Shown piece after piece: positions 31,725 to 39,913 of a stretch of DNA of 40,023 bases. The position numbers and the translations under genes are program-made. The stretch is from a bacterium UBP6_UBA1177 (GTDB lineage Bacteria > UBP6 > UBA1177). The stretch spans positions 1-40,023 of the forward strand of contig DBYV01000049.1 of assembly GCA_002310995.1 (NCBI GenBank). The letters are read 5' to 3'. The notes beneath the pieces were generated by a model, which searched no databases, was not told the origin of the DNA, and saw nothing but the letters and a program-made list of their open reading frames with translations. The first letter of the stretch is position 1. Every line of letters begins with the position of its first letter.

Positions 31725-31800
31725 TGGTAGGCGCTGCAGGGTTCGAACCTGCGACCACCGGCTTGTAAGGCCGATGCTCTCCCAGCTGAGCTAAGCGCCC
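31725..31800 (-). tRNA. tRNA-Val (anticodon TAC)
   Basis: 76 nucleotides including an encoded CCA end. The acceptor stem is GGGCGCT with AGCGCCT (one G-T pair). The anticodon stem is CGGCC/GGCCG-like, with loop CTTACAA giving anticodon TAC. The D-arm TAGCTCAGCTGGGAGAGCA and the T-arm with GGTTCGAACCC are canonical. It is the first of a two-tRNA unit with a strong promoter. Confidence 0.97.
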
Positions 31801-31813
31801 ATCAGCGGCAGAA

Positions 31814-31841
31814 AATATAGCCAGAATTATTTTGAAGTCAA
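31814..31841 (-). promoter_or_regulatory. Promoter of the tRNA-Val-tRNA-Asp unit
   Basis: TTGACT (31836-31841) and TATATT (31814-31819) on the minus strand, each one mismatch from consensus, 16 bases apart. The start would be near 31807, about 7 bases before the mature tRNA-Val 5' end. Confidence 0.75.
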
Positions 31842-31885
31842 ATAAAAAATGAAAATTTTTGGAATAAGAAGATAATTAGCTGAAT

Positions 31886-32134
31886 TTATTTGAAAAAATC
31901 TGACAAATCAAGCGGAGGAAGTTCTCCTTTCTTTTCGACTAGAGAAGCTCTCGTCTTTTCAAGAGCCGTATGAACATCTTCTGGAAGTCCTGATGCGCAG
32001 AAAGCTTCGATTTCGTCGCGCAGAGCGTTGTACTTTTTCGCCAGCAGCTCCCACTCAAACGCCGATTTGCACAGCATTATCCTTACATCGATATCACAGA
32101 GCGATTTCATCAGAATCTTAATATCTTGAAGCAT
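31886..32134 (-). CDS. Small hypothetical helical protein
   Basis: 82 residues with no recognised family. It is predicted to be mostly helical, with Glu/Lys/Ala-rich heptad-like stretches (YNALRDEIEAFC, HTALEKTRASLVEKK) and a C-terminal LPPLDLSDFFK tail. There is no signal peptide. It begins 12 bases after the stop of the 334-residue Lys/Glu-rich protein gene, and the two read as one transcription unit. Codon use matches its neighbours, and the ATG has a G-rich leader (GGGGTCG). Presence in a tight unit supports that it is a real gene. Confidence 0.6.
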   Translation of the reverse strand: MLQDIKILMKSLCDIDVRIMLCKSAFEWELLAKKYNALRDEIEAFCASGLPEDVHTALEKTRASLVEKKGELPPLDLSDFFK

Positions 32135-32146
32135 CTTCGACCCCGC

Positions 32147-33151
32147 CTAGCCTTTCGATTTCTTCCAGTTTTCAAATGTCGGGATATCAAACGCCGAAAT
32201 GTAGTAATTCGTCAGATATTCCTTGAACTTATCGGAATCAGAAAGCACTTTGAAACCGTATTTTTTGTCGATATATTTGACCGCTTCCATATAGATCTTA
32301 TCGAAATTCGCCCTTCCGACGCGCATTTTAGCCTTGTCGATCTCAAGGCTGACAAAAGTTTTGTAGGATTTGTACATTTCGTCGTTTTCCATCCCTTCGA
32401 CCATTTTTCCGGGGATATCCTCCTCGCGCTGGGTTTCGGGCTCCTCTTTCGGTTCCGGTTTCGGTTTAGCCGCTTTCGGAGCAGGCTTTTCGGCCTTTTT
32501 AGCCGCCGGTTTCTCGGACTCTTTTTCAGGTTTTTTCGCCGTGCTGAGTTTCACCATAGTCTCTTCATCGAAGGGAACATAAAGAACGAAAGTCTTCTGG
32601 TTTTCAGTGAGCTGTTCAAGCAGAAGAAGGCCATAAGCCGCAAGATTGTTGCCAAGTTCCTCGAATTCAGATGTAGAAAGCTGGTCGAGCCCGATCCTGC
32701 GCTTCAAAGTGCCGCCCCAGTAGCCGTAATTTTTTCTCTGTTCAAGCGCAAAACAGTAAAGTTTTACAAAACATGCGTATTCTTCAAGCGGAAGCATTTT
32801 TATGAGTTCCGCAAGCTCTCTCGGAATCGTGATGACGTCCTGATTTTTCTTGTATGAAACCCTTACAAATTCAAGATTGTTTGCAATCGGATAAATCTCT
32901 TTTTTGCGCGGTTTTTCGCGGACTTCCTCAACTTCTTCTTTCTTTTCAGGCTGAACTTTTTCTTCTTTTACAACAGTTTTTTCCTCGACTTTCGGAGCCG
33001 GTTGTTCAGCTTTAACTTCAATATTTTTCACATTTTCAGAGACTGGCTGTTCAGGCTTCTTCTCATTTTCCTTCTCAATCTCGACCATCTGGAAAATGTA
33101 GTCCTTAACCTCTTTTTTAACAGCATCTTTGATGTTTTTGATTAAACCCAT
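32147..33151 (-). CDS. Hypothetical protein: winged-helix-like core between Lys/Glu/Pro-rich linkers
   Basis: 334 residues, no named family. An N-terminal amphipathic helix (MGLIKNIKDAVKKEVKDYIF) is followed by a Pro/Glu/Lys/Val-rich linker (~30-85). A compact domain (~90-195) comes next, containing ITIPRELAELIKMLPLEEYACFV and YWGGTLKRRIGLDQLSTSEF. That pattern resembles winged-helix domains of replication or primase-associated proteins (DnaD-like), although I cannot assign it. A second Lys/Pro/Ala linker (~205-245) leads to a C-terminal helical domain (~250-334) ending FDIPTFENWKKSKG. It is cytoplasmic. It is flanked by two other uncharacterised genes that share a predicted promoter with it. 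Confidence 0.7.
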   Translation of the reverse strand: MGLIKNIKDAVKKEVKDYIFQMVEIEKENEKKPEQPVSENVKNIEVKAEQPAPKVEEKTVVKEEKVQPEKKEEVEEVREKPRKKEIYPIANNLEFVRVSYKKNQDVITIPRELAELIKMLPLEEYACFVKLYCFALEQRKNYGYWGGTLKRRIGLDQLSTSEFEELGNNLAAYGLLLLEQLTENQKTFVLYVPFDEETMVKLSTAKKPEKESEKPAAKKAEKPAPKAAKPKPEPKEEPETQREEDIPGKMVEGMENDEMYKSYKTFVSLEIDKAKMRVGRANFDKIYMEAVKYIDKKYGFKVLSDSDKFKEYLTNYYISAFDIPTFENWKKSKG

Positions 33152-33162
33152 TTTTTCCTCCG

Positions 33163-33576
33163 CTATTTTATTTCAAGTTTCAAATTTTTTATCGTGCACT
33201 TCTCGGCAAGCCCCGTTTTCTCATTGTAAAGGCATACCGGAAGCACTATTTTCACCGAAGACTCACCGAAATTCGAGGTATATTCAGCCTTTCCCTCTTT
33301 ATTTTTCGCAAAGAAAGCGCGCTCGATTTTTCCAAGTTCCTTTTTTTCAGGGTCAAGGAAAAGGAATTTGTAAGGTGCAGCTTCGTTGTCGTTGAATTTC
33401 GTGTTTTTTCCGTAAGTTATTGTGTATATTACGCTTTTTTCCGATCTTTTGAAAGTGACATCGACTGCCGGGTTTTCACCTTCCGCGCCAAAAAGCGAAA
33501 ACGGCGCGGCAATAGTAATAAAAACAAATAAAATCAATAATTTATCGTAAAAAACCGATTTAAGGAAGCTTTTCAT
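33163..33576 (-). CDS. Secreted hypothetical protein, small beta-rich
   Basis: 137 residues. An N-terminal membrane/signal segment (LLILFVFITIAAPFSLFGA) is followed by ~105 residues of predicted beta strands, ending in KIVLPVCLYNEKTGLAEKCTI with two cysteines 14 residues apart. That ending is faintly like the N-terminal domain of DsbD-type reductases, but the match is too weak to name it. ATG at 33576 has AGGAG 8 bases upstream; the GTG at 33591 overlaps this site and is rejected. It is the first gene of the unit 33576-31886, 11 bases before the winged-helix-like gene. Confidence 0.65.
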   Translation of the reverse strand: MKSFLKSVFYDKLLILFVFITIAAPFSLFGAEGENPAVDVTFKRSEKSVIYTITYGKNTKFNDNEAAPYKFLFLDPEKKELGKIERAFFAKNKEGKAEYTSNFGESSVKIVLPVCLYNEKTGLAEKCTIKNLKLEIK

Positions 33577-33605
33577 TTTTAAACTCCTCACAAAAAAACC
33601 GGAAG

Positions 33606-33633
33606 ATTTTAATTTTCAAAAGGAAAAAGTCAA
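33606..33633 (-). promoter_or_regulatory. Predicted promoter of the three-gene hypothetical unit
   Basis: TTGACT (33628-33633) and TAAAAT (33606-33611) on the minus strand, 16 bases apart. The -35 overlaps the stop codon of the MltB-like gene. The start would be near 33599, about 23 bases before ATG 33576. Confidence 0.6.
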
Positions 33634-34562
33634 TTTGAGGCGTCACTACCCTTAACGGATTCGGCTTTTACGCACGAACCGGCTTTGACTCCAGCGTTTT
33701 TGATGGCGTCGGAGTATTTTTTCACCCCTTCGGCATAGATTCTGTCATTGTTGTAGGCTTTAAACGCAGCGACGTTTCCTTTTTCGGAATAACCATGCAA
33801 TTTCAGATAGTTAGCCACTGACACAATAGCATCTTCCATAACAAAAAGATCGATTTTGCCGTCACCGTTTCCGTCACGCGCAAACTTCATCGAAGCCGGC
33901 ATGAACTGCGGAAAACCTATCGCGCCGGCCCACGAGCCTTTGACTTCATTTGGATCGAAATTTTTCTCCTTTGCCTGAATAAGAAGCGCCTTGAAATTGG
34001 AAAAAGCGTTCTTTTTGAGCCTTTCGACACGCTTTTTACCCGCTTCAATACTCATCGCCCCATCTTTCGCATACTCGCCGCTTTTGACAAGAGTATTGTT
34101 GATTTTTTCGCCAAAAAAGTACTGCGCCGCAAAAATTCTGATGATTTTCTGCTCGCCTGTAACAAGGCCGAGTTTGCTTTCCCAGTTGAGAATTCCGATG
34201 ATATCGCTTGGTTCGACCGTGGTTTCAGCGTAAATTTTACAGAAAAGTGCCTTATATTTTTCAAAAAAATCAACTCCGGCTTTCACCGTTTCATCGTTTA
34301 TCAGCTTGGTAAAGTAGGTTTCGTGGTTTTCAGCCTGCTTTTTTATCGAAAGCGGAGAATAGATAAAAGCGAGATTTTTTTCGGTAAGCTCGTCTGACAC
34401 AAGAGATTCTTCAACAATTTTACGCAGTTCCTCTTTGGAATAGTGTTTTGAAACAGCCTTAAAAAGGGCGTCAAAACTTTTTTCGTCGTACTTCTGCGCT
34501 GCATCATCCGCAAAAACTGAACTGAAAATGAGAAAAAATAAGAGAAACAGAGATTTTTTCAA
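33630..34562 (-). CDS. MltB-type lytic murein transglycosylase
   Basis: 310-residue periplasmic enzyme that cleaves peptidoglycan glycan strands to 1,6-anhydro ends (SLT_2/MltB family). The signal peptide ends SSVFA before DD. The catalytic glutamate is in GILNWESKLG (E128). The family signature GSWAGAIGFPQFMPASM is followed by a Ca-binding-like DGNGDGKIDLF loop. There is no lipobox, so unlike E. coli MltB it is soluble. The start is probably TTG at 34562 (AGGT 5 bases upstream); no ATG exists before the mature region. It lies 9 bases after the beta-helix lipoprotein gene and is likely co-transcribed with it. Confidence 0.9.
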   Translation of the reverse strand: MKKSLFLLFFLIFSSVFADDAAQKYDEKSFDALFKAVSKHYSKEELRKIVEESLVSDELTEKNLAFIYSPLSIKKQAENHETYFTKLINDETVKAGVDFFEKYKALFCKIYAETTVEPSDIIGILNWESKLGLVTGEQKIIRIFAAQYFFGEKINNTLVKSGEYAKDGAMSIEAGKKRVERLKKNAFSNFKALLIQAKEKNFDPNEVKGSWAGAIGFPQFMPASMKFARDGNGDGKIDLFVMEDAIVSVANYLKLHGYSEKGNVAAFKAYNNDRIYAEGVKKYSDAIKNAGVKAGSCVKAESVKGSDASN

Positions 34563-34571
34563 ACTGACCTG

Positions 34572-36713
34572 TTATTTGTAGTAAATAACGACACCGTTCG
34601 GCATTGTCTGTGCAGTGTAGCCCGAAACATCGTTTATCTGCGAAGGCTGCTGCCCCTGGACCGACTGCATGTAGTTGCCGGAGATCGTGGGCTTGAATGC
34701 GACATTCTGAGTTCCGTAGTAGTTGTTCGTGTTGAAACTTACATTATAGTTCGTTGCGCGCTCGGAACGTGAAGTGCTGAACCCGAGCATCCTGGTTCCT
34801 GTGAGTGTCGTAGTGCCGTCGGCGTCGTAGGAACCGCCCATACCGCCGCTGATAGGACATTCGACAACAACAACAGCCGGATCAGAGATCGTAAGCGTAC
34901 CATTGCTGTCGATACCGTCAACATCACCGCTTCCAGTCTTGACATAGTGGATCCCGCCTGAAACGGTGAGATAACCTGTGCTCGAACTGCCGCCGCCGGG
35001 ACCGCCGTGTCCGCCGCCCCAGTCACCGGGACCGCCTGAAGAAGCAGAACTGTCGGCACCGCCAGCCGCATTCCAGCCGTCGTCTCTGCCGAAAACAGAA
35101 GTTACACCGCCTGTAACAGTGAGATACCACGCCTCGAGCCCTTCGAAAGAGTTTGTGACATTGACAGTTCCGTTGATAATGTAAAGCTCGTTGTCGGCAT
35201 GAATGCCGTCATCATCCGAAGCGATCTCGACCTCACCGCCTTTGATTTCAACATTTCCGCCGCTGTGGACCGCGTCATCCCTCGCGTTGACCTTGATAGT
35301 TCCGCCGGAAATCTTGATGTAGACCATGTTCATGTTGATGTTTTCATAGTCTGTAACCGTACTCGGAATACTTGCCTTGATTCCTTTGAGAGAATCAGTG
35401 CCGCTGTACTGCTGTGCGCCGCCGTTGGGACCGCCGCCGCCTCCCCAGCCGCCTCCACCCATGCCTGAGCCGCCTGATGTTGCTTCGATAATGCTTCCGC
35501 CGCCCGACTGAATGTCGATGATGCCGTTTTTGATCTCGATGTACGAAATCGCATGGATCCCGTCGCCGCCGGTCGAAGTGACCGTGAGTTTGCCGCCTTT
35601 GACTTTGATGTAGCCTTTTACGTTTTCGTACGGATCATCCTGGTTGCTGGAAAGCGTGAGAGCCTCGGTGTTGTCGGACTTGATGCCGTCGCCGCCCGAA
35701 GTGACCGTGATGTTTCCGCCGCGGATAACGACCGAATCCTTGCCGCGGATACCGTCGTCCTTGCCGTTTACGATCAGCGTTCCGCCGTCGATGTCAAGGT
35801 CATCTTTCGAAGATATACCGTCGTTGTAATTGCCTTTGATCGTCAGAGTTCCGTAACCTGCAATCTTAAGATCTGATTTGCTGTAAAGCGCTGCATTAGG
35901 TTCGTCAGCACCGTCAGTAAAAACATAGTTTGCCGTGTCTGTCAGGGAATTCTGCGTATCTTTTACGATGAAGATCCTGACATCTTTTGCGGCCATTACC
36001 GCGAAAGGAGAGTTTTTCGAATTTGTGACGTTCATTCCGTTGAACACAACATGGACCATTCCGTCATCTTTGTCTTTATCGACATCGACAAGGATCTGTC
36101 CGTCACTCAAAGTGCCATCGATTTCATAAACACCGGAAGCGGTGATCGTCGCCGTTGTGCCGGAAACATCGACATTCTTGCCGTCAACACTTATCGAAGT
36201 GCCTTTAAGATGGATATAATTTATTTTGTCCGCATCATCTCTCGGGTCGCTGTTGTCAGCATCAGCAGAAGAATCCGATGTGCCGGGGTTTGTGTTGCCG
36301 GCATCACCGCCGTCATCAGGATCGGTGCTGCTGTCAGTATCGCCGTCATCAGGATCCGTCGGTGTCCCGGTGCAGCTGCTTTTGTCCCAGCCTGTGCAGT
36401 CAGCCTTGCAGATCGCATAACCGCCGGTGTAACCCGAATCGATTTCAGCACACTCTTTCGCGCCGCCGTCGCAGACTTCGCCTGTTTCCAAAGTTCTGTT
36501 GCCACATACTGCATCGGGATTTCCGCCGCTGCCGCCGCTACCTGAATTGTCTCCGGAATTATCACCGGAGTTGTCACCTGAGTTGTCACCTGAGTTGTCA
36601 CCCGTGCCGTTGTCATCACCGCCGGTGTTTGAATTGTCTTTGCTTGAACCGCCGCAGGACACAATGATCAGAGCTAAAAACATCAGTAAGAAAATCAAAA
36701 ATCTTTTCTTCAT
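34572..36713 (-). CDS. Cthe_2159-like beta-helix lipoprotein (carbohydrate-binding domain)
   Basis: 713 residues. Lipid Cys ~20 (IIVSCGG) is followed by five SGDN repeats, a Cys-rich stretch with a Myxo-like motif (CGNRTLETGEVCDGG), and a Thr/Asp/Pro linker. The main body (~residues 165-640) is a right-handed beta-helix-like repeat. It resembles the Cthe_2159 (DUF4353) polysaccharide-binding family, with recurring GDDGI/GGDGI/DDGIHADNE turns (DDGIRGKDSVVIRGGNITV, GGDGIKSDN, DDAVHSGGNVEIKGGEVEI). Two Gly-rich loops interrupt it (GGSGMGGGGWGGGGGPNGG and GGPGDWGGGHGGPGGG). ATG 36713 has GGAGGAG upstream. Surface attachment and binding of acidic glycans, perhaps with Ca, is inferred from the family. 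Confidence 0.82.
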   Translation of the reverse strand: MKKRFLIFLLMFLALIIVSCGGSSKDNSNTGGDDNGTGDNSGDNSGDNSGDNSGDNSGSGGSGGNPDAVCGNRTLETGEVCDGGAKECAEIDSGYTGGYAICKADCTGWDKSSCTGTPTDPDDGDTDSSTDPDDGGDAGNTNPGTSDSSADADNSDPRDDADKINYIHLKGTSISVDGKNVDVSGTTATITASGVYEIDGTLSDGQILVDVDKDKDDGMVHVVFNGMNVTNSKNSPFAVMAAKDVRIFIVKDTQNSLTDTANYVFTDGADEPNAALYSKSDLKIAGYGTLTIKGNYNDGISSKDDLDIDGGTLIVNGKDDGIRGKDSVVIRGGNITVTSGGDGIKSDNTEALTLSSNQDDPYENVKGYIKVKGGKLTVTSTGGDGIHAISYIEIKNGIIDIQSGGGSIIEATSGGSGMGGGGWGGGGGPNGGAQQYSGTDSLKGIKASIPSTVTDYENINMNMVYIKISGGTIKVNARDDAVHSGGNVEIKGGEVEIASDDDGIHADNELYIINGTVNVTNSFEGLEAWYLTVTGGVTSVFGRDDGWNAAGGADSSASSGGPGDWGGGHGGPGGGSSSTGYLTVSGGIHYVKTGSGDVDGIDSNGTLTISDPAVVVVECPISGGMGGSYDADGTTTLTGTRMLGFSTSRSERATNYNVSFNTNNYYGTQNVAFKPTISGNYMQSVQGQQPSQINDVSGYTAQTMPNGVVIYYK
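36547..36606 (-). repeat. 12-bp tandem repeat encoding SGDN
   Basis: Five near-identical 12-bp units (plus-strand unit TTGTCACCTGAG) encode five Ser-Gly-Asp-Asn blocks just after the lipid Cys of the beta-helix lipoprotein. Two adjacent units are identical at DNA level, which suggests recent slippage, so linker length may vary between strains. Confidence 0.85.
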
Positions 36714-36747
36714 AAGCTCCTCCAAATAGAAATGACCAAAACAAAAG

Positions 36748-36775
36748 ATTTTAAGAGTTTTCAGAAAAAAAACAA
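36748..36775 (-). promoter_or_regulatory. Predicted promoter of the beta-helix lipoprotein-mltB unit
   Basis: TTGTTT (36770-36775) and TAAAAT (36748-36753) on the minus strand, 16 bases apart, about 35 bases before ATG 36713. It is directly downstream of island D. Confidence 0.5.
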
Positions 36776-36784
36776 GAACTTTTT

Positions 36785-36828
36785 CGTGACGACGACACGA
36801 CGTGACGATATTTCGTTGCGCCGCAACG
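36785..36828 (-). repeat. Post-stop CG-rich island D with 8-bp CG register
   Basis: Abuts the aspS stop codon. Five CG dinucleotides at 36790, 36798, 36806, 36814 and 36822 are exactly 8 bp apart. CGTTGCG (36814-36820) and CGCAACG (36822-36828) form a tight palindrome at the end nearest aspS. CGATATTTCG is shared with islands A and B, and CGTCGTCACG (minus strand) with island C. Confidence 0.65.
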
Positions 36829-38565
36829 CTATTTCTCAGTTTTGATGCAGAGTTCCTTGAGCTGTTTCTCGGTGACGGGAGCCGGAGCAGAAGTCATGAG
36901 GCAGGTCGCGCTCGTCGTTTTCGGGAACGCGATGACATCTCTTATCGCGTCGGTGTTGTTGAGAAGCATCATCAGCCTGTCAAAGCCGAGTGCCAGGCCG
37001 CCGTGTGGCGGAGCACCGAATTCAAGTGCTTCGACTAAGTATCCGAAATTCTCCTTCGCTTCTTCGTCGCTGATTCCCAAAAATTTGAAAACTTCCTTCT
37101 GTTTGTCGGTATTGTGGATCCTTATGCTGCCGCCGCCCGCTTCGTAGCCGTTGATGACGATATCGTAAGCGCGGGAGTTGATAGTTCCGAGGTCATCTCC
37201 GCGTTTTGCAGCCTCAAAATCGAAATCTGTGAAAGCGTGATGTTTAGCGACCCATTCGCCGGTTTCTTCATCGACTTCAAATGCCGGGAAATTGGTGATC
37301 CAGACGAATTCGTAGGAATTTTTGTCGTAAAGTTCGTATTCTGCAGCGAGTCTTTTTCTAAGGTTTCCGAGAGCCGTAAGTGCGACACCAATTTTATCCG
37401 CAACGATGAACATGATCCCGTTTTCAGGAATGATTTCAGAAAGTTGAGCTTTTTCATTATCGTTGAAGAACTTCATCAAAGGTGAATCAAGTTCACCGTT
37501 TTCTTTCTTTATCCATGCCAGAGCTTTCGCACCGTCGCCCTGAACATCTTTTTCTATCTTTTTGATCTGGTTTTTAGAAAGTTCCGTCACATGACCTTCG
37601 AGAACAACGCCTTTTACAACCATTTTCGGATCTGTCGCGGCGCCTTTGAAAGCGGCGAATTCCGAATTTGCAAAAATAGAATCAAGAGTCTTGAGTTCCA
37701 TGCCGAATCTGAGGTCTGGCTTGTCGCTTCCGTATTTGTCCATCGCCTCGTTAAATGACATTTTTCTGAAAGGACGCTTGATGTCGAGGCCTTTGGTCTC
37801 TTTGAAAACTTTGCAGAGAAGCCCTTCGGTGACGCCCATGACGTCTTCTTCTTCGACAAAGCTCATCTCAAAGTCGATCTGCGTGAATTCGGGCTGTCTG
37901 TCGGCGCGCAGAGCCTCGTCTCTGAAGCACTTTGCGACCTGATAATATTTGTCCATCCCGGCAACCATGAGGATCTGCTTGAAAACCTGCGGCGACTGCG
38001 GCAGAGCGTAGAAAGATCCCGGCCAGAGCCTGCTCGGAACAAGGAAATCTCTTGCACCGCCCGGGCTGCTCTTGATTAGGAAAGGAGTTTCCACTTCGAC
38101 AAAATCAAGCGAATCGAAGTATGCGTGAACGAGCGCGCTGACTTTCGAACGCGAAATGAGGTTTTTCTGTATGTTCGACTTCCTGATGTCGATGTAGCGG
38201 TATTTCAGCTTGATCGTGTCTGCAGCATCCTTTCTGAAATCGAAGGGAAGCGGCTTCGACGGGTTCATGAGCGTGATTTTATCAGCCTCTACTTCGATTG
38301 CGCCGGTCGAATATTTGTCAGTCCTGTTCTCTTTGCGGTCGATGACTGTTCCGCTTACCGAAACGACCGATTCAAGCGTCAGTTTTTTCGCCGATTCCGC
38401 AAGAACAGGATCACTTACAAAAACCTGAGTCATTCCGTAACGGTCTGAAAGTATTAAGAAAACCATAGGTCCCATTTCTCTTTTCTGGGTAAGCCATCCC
38501 GAAATGACGACATGCTCTCCCAGATTGTCGAGATTGAGCTCTCCGCAAGTGTGAGTGCGCAGCAT
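36829..38565 (-). CDS. aspS: Aspartyl-tRNA synthetase
   Basis: Charges tRNA-Asp with aspartate. 578 residues, typical of the bacterial type with the inserted GAD domain (~290-400). The N-terminal OB-fold anticodon-binding domain shows VVISGWLTQKREMGPMVFLI. Motif 2 is FRDEALRADRQPEFTQIDFE, and motif 3 is GLALGFDRLMMLL. FVEVETPFLIKSSPGGARDF and GGGSIRIHN are also conserved. Whether it is Asp-specific or also charges tRNA-Asn cannot be read with confidence. ATG 38565 has GGAGGTTAAA upstream. The window also carries tRNA-Asp at 31630-31706. Confidence 0.97.
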   Translation of the reverse strand: MLRTHTCGELNLDNLGEHVVISGWLTQKREMGPMVFLILSDRYGMTQVFVSDPVLAESAKKLTLESVVSVSGTVIDRKENRTDKYSTGAIEVEADKITLMNPSKPLPFDFRKDAADTIKLKYRYIDIRKSNIQKNLISRSKVSALVHAYFDSLDFVEVETPFLIKSSPGGARDFLVPSRLWPGSFYALPQSPQVFKQILMVAGMDKYYQVAKCFRDEALRADRQPEFTQIDFEMSFVEEEDVMGVTEGLLCKVFKETKGLDIKRPFRKMSFNEAMDKYGSDKPDLRFGMELKTLDSIFANSEFAAFKGAATDPKMVVKGVVLEGHVTELSKNQIKKIEKDVQGDGAKALAWIKKENGELDSPLMKFFNDNEKAQLSEIIPENGIMFIVADKIGVALTALGNLRKRLAAEYELYDKNSYEFVWITNFPAFEVDEETGEWVAKHHAFTDFDFEAAKRGDDLGTINSRAYDIVINGYEAGGGSIRIHNTDKQKEVFKFLGISDEEAKENFGYLVEALEFGAPPHGGLALGFDRLMMLLNNTDAIRDVIAFPKTTSATCLMTSAPAPVTEKQLKELCIKTEK

Positions 38566-38605
38566 TTTAACCTCCGAAAAACAATAAACTTAAAAAAAGC
38601 GGCTA

Positions 38606-38633
38606 ATTATTCCCCTACTCGACCCGAAATCAA
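38606..38633 (-). promoter_or_regulatory. Predicted promoter of aspS
   Basis: TTGATT (38628-38633) and AATAAT (38606-38611) on the minus strand, 16 bases apart, about 40 bases before the aspS ATG. The 88-base spacer to the integrase gene has no GC hairpin terminator. Confidence 0.45.
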
Positions 38634-38653
38634 GAAAAACTTTCCCGACAGCA

Positions 38654-39850
38654 CTATTCGTCTTTCTGCCTGAATTCATTTTCTATCACATTGATCGCCT
38701 TGATTTTCTGTTCAGCGCTTGCATGCTGATAAATCTCGTGAACCATGACCGACCTGTGTCCTACAAGTTCCATAACGACATTCATCGGAATCCCGTTCGC
38801 CGCGCAAATAGAGACAAAACTGTGCCTGAAACTGTGGAAACCGTAAACCGTGCTTTTTCTGGCACATTTTTCCCTATCGATCCTCGTCTCGATCCCAGCT
38901 TTCCGAAAGAGCTCCGAAACCATTTTTGAGACATCGTTAACTGTGAGATATCTTTCCGCTATTCCAGGAATAACGTATACACCTTCTCTGCCGTTTTTCT
39001 CCGATTTTATCCGCTTCAACTCATCACAAAGCCCTCCCAAAAGCGGAATTTCGACATTTTTTCTCAAATGTTTTGTCTTGTTAGGCAACCTTACGATAAC
39101 CATATTTTCAAAATCGATCTCACTCCATTTCAGAGTCGCGGCATCCCCCAGACGCAGGCCGGTATAAAGCCCGATCATACACAAAGTCCGCATCTCACCC
39201 TCGGCACAGCTGAAAATCTGCTTCAACTGCGCTTTTGTGAGCGGGCGTTTTGAAATGTGCCCTTCACGCATTTTGTCAACCGACTGCCATACGTTTTTAC
39301 GAAGCCCCGCATCTTCAGCCAATGCAGAAAACATTGTTCTGAATTTAGTAATTCTTTCATTGTAAGTTCGTTCGGCGAGTCCCAAATTCATTTCTGAAAA
39401 CAAAAATTTTTCAGCAATCTCCTTGGAAACCTCATTCAAATTCTTGATATCAGGGAACTTTTCATTCACAAACCTCAGAAATCTATTCCACATATTGCGA
39501 TAATCGGCGTAAACTTTTTCTGAAATCATCCGTTTCCTCGGTTTCATTTTAAACAGCTCAAAAGCATCCTCCAATGCAACAGTCTTTACCCTTATGCTGT
39601 TCAGCTCGTCTATCGCATCGTTTAAAGCCGCCTCTTTTGCTTCGGGCTCAAGCGAATTCACCTTTTTTATCACCAGTTTAAGGTAAAAATACCAGTCCAG
39701 ATCCAGCTTTAGTTCCATACTCCTCTCCTCCGCTCTTTTCATGGCCTCTCGAAGAGAGTTTGTCCTTGTGGATTCAACAATCCGCTTGCCGTGAATCACA
39801 ATCTGGAAGTAGTAATTTTGGCTTCCTTTCTTCTTAAAAACGCTCACCAT
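38654..39850 (-). CDS. Tyrosine recombinase / integrase
   Basis: 398 residues. An N-terminal arm-binding-like segment (YYFQIVIHGKRIVESTRTNS), a SAM-like core-binding domain (~95-200) and a C-terminal catalytic domain are visible. The catalytic residues are R233 (GLYTGLRLGDA), a Lys in PNKTKHL, H339 and R342 (HSFRHSF), H365 (LVGHRS) and Y374 (EIYQHAS). The set is complete, so the enzyme should be active. The form resembles phage or integrative-element integrases rather than XerC/D (longer, with an extra N-terminal domain). ATG 39850 with GGGAG is preferred over ATG 39895, which would lie upstream of the predicted transcription start. No other mobile genes are visible; any element would continue beyond the right edge. 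Confidence 0.9.
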   Translation of the reverse strand: MVSVFKKKGSQNYYFQIVIHGKRIVESTRTNSLREAMKRAEERSMELKLDLDWYFYLKLVIKKVNSLEPEAKEAALNDAIDELNSIRVKTVALEDAFELFKMKPRKRMISEKVYADYRNMWNRFLRFVNEKFPDIKNLNEVSKEIAEKFLFSEMNLGLAERTYNERITKFRTMFSALAEDAGLRKNVWQSVDKMREGHISKRPLTKAQLKQIFSCAEGEMRTLCMIGLYTGLRLGDAATLKWSEIDFENMVIVRLPNKTKHLRKNVEIPLLGGLCDELKRIKSEKNGREGVYVIPGIAERYLTVNDVSKMVSELFRKAGIETRIDREKCARKSTVYGFHSFRHSFVSICAANGIPMNVVMELVGHRSVMVHEIYQHASAEQKIKAINVIENEFRQKDE

Positions 39851-39883
39851 TTCGCGCTCCCGTGTAACAAAAAAAAACGTCGA

Positions 39884-39913
39884 ATGATACACCATTTTTT
39901 ACACTATTAACAA
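39884..39913 (-). promoter_or_regulatory. Candidate promoter of the integrase gene
   Basis: TTGTTA (39908-39913) and TATCAT (39884-39889) on the minus strand, 18 bases apart, with a start near 39877 and a leader of about 27 bases. The remaining sequence to 40023 is strongly AT-rich and shows no gene. Confidence 0.4.

Noticed and set aside
36814..36828. Palindrome after aspS as an intrinsic terminator
   Set aside because: CGTTGCG/CGCAACG pairs with too small a loop and is not followed by a T-run in the aspS direction. It is better seen as part of island D.
38566..38653. Integrase attachment site in the spacer before aspS
   Set aside because: No direct repeat of this spacer is found elsewhere in the window and no tRNA end lies here, so an att site cannot be supported without more sequence.
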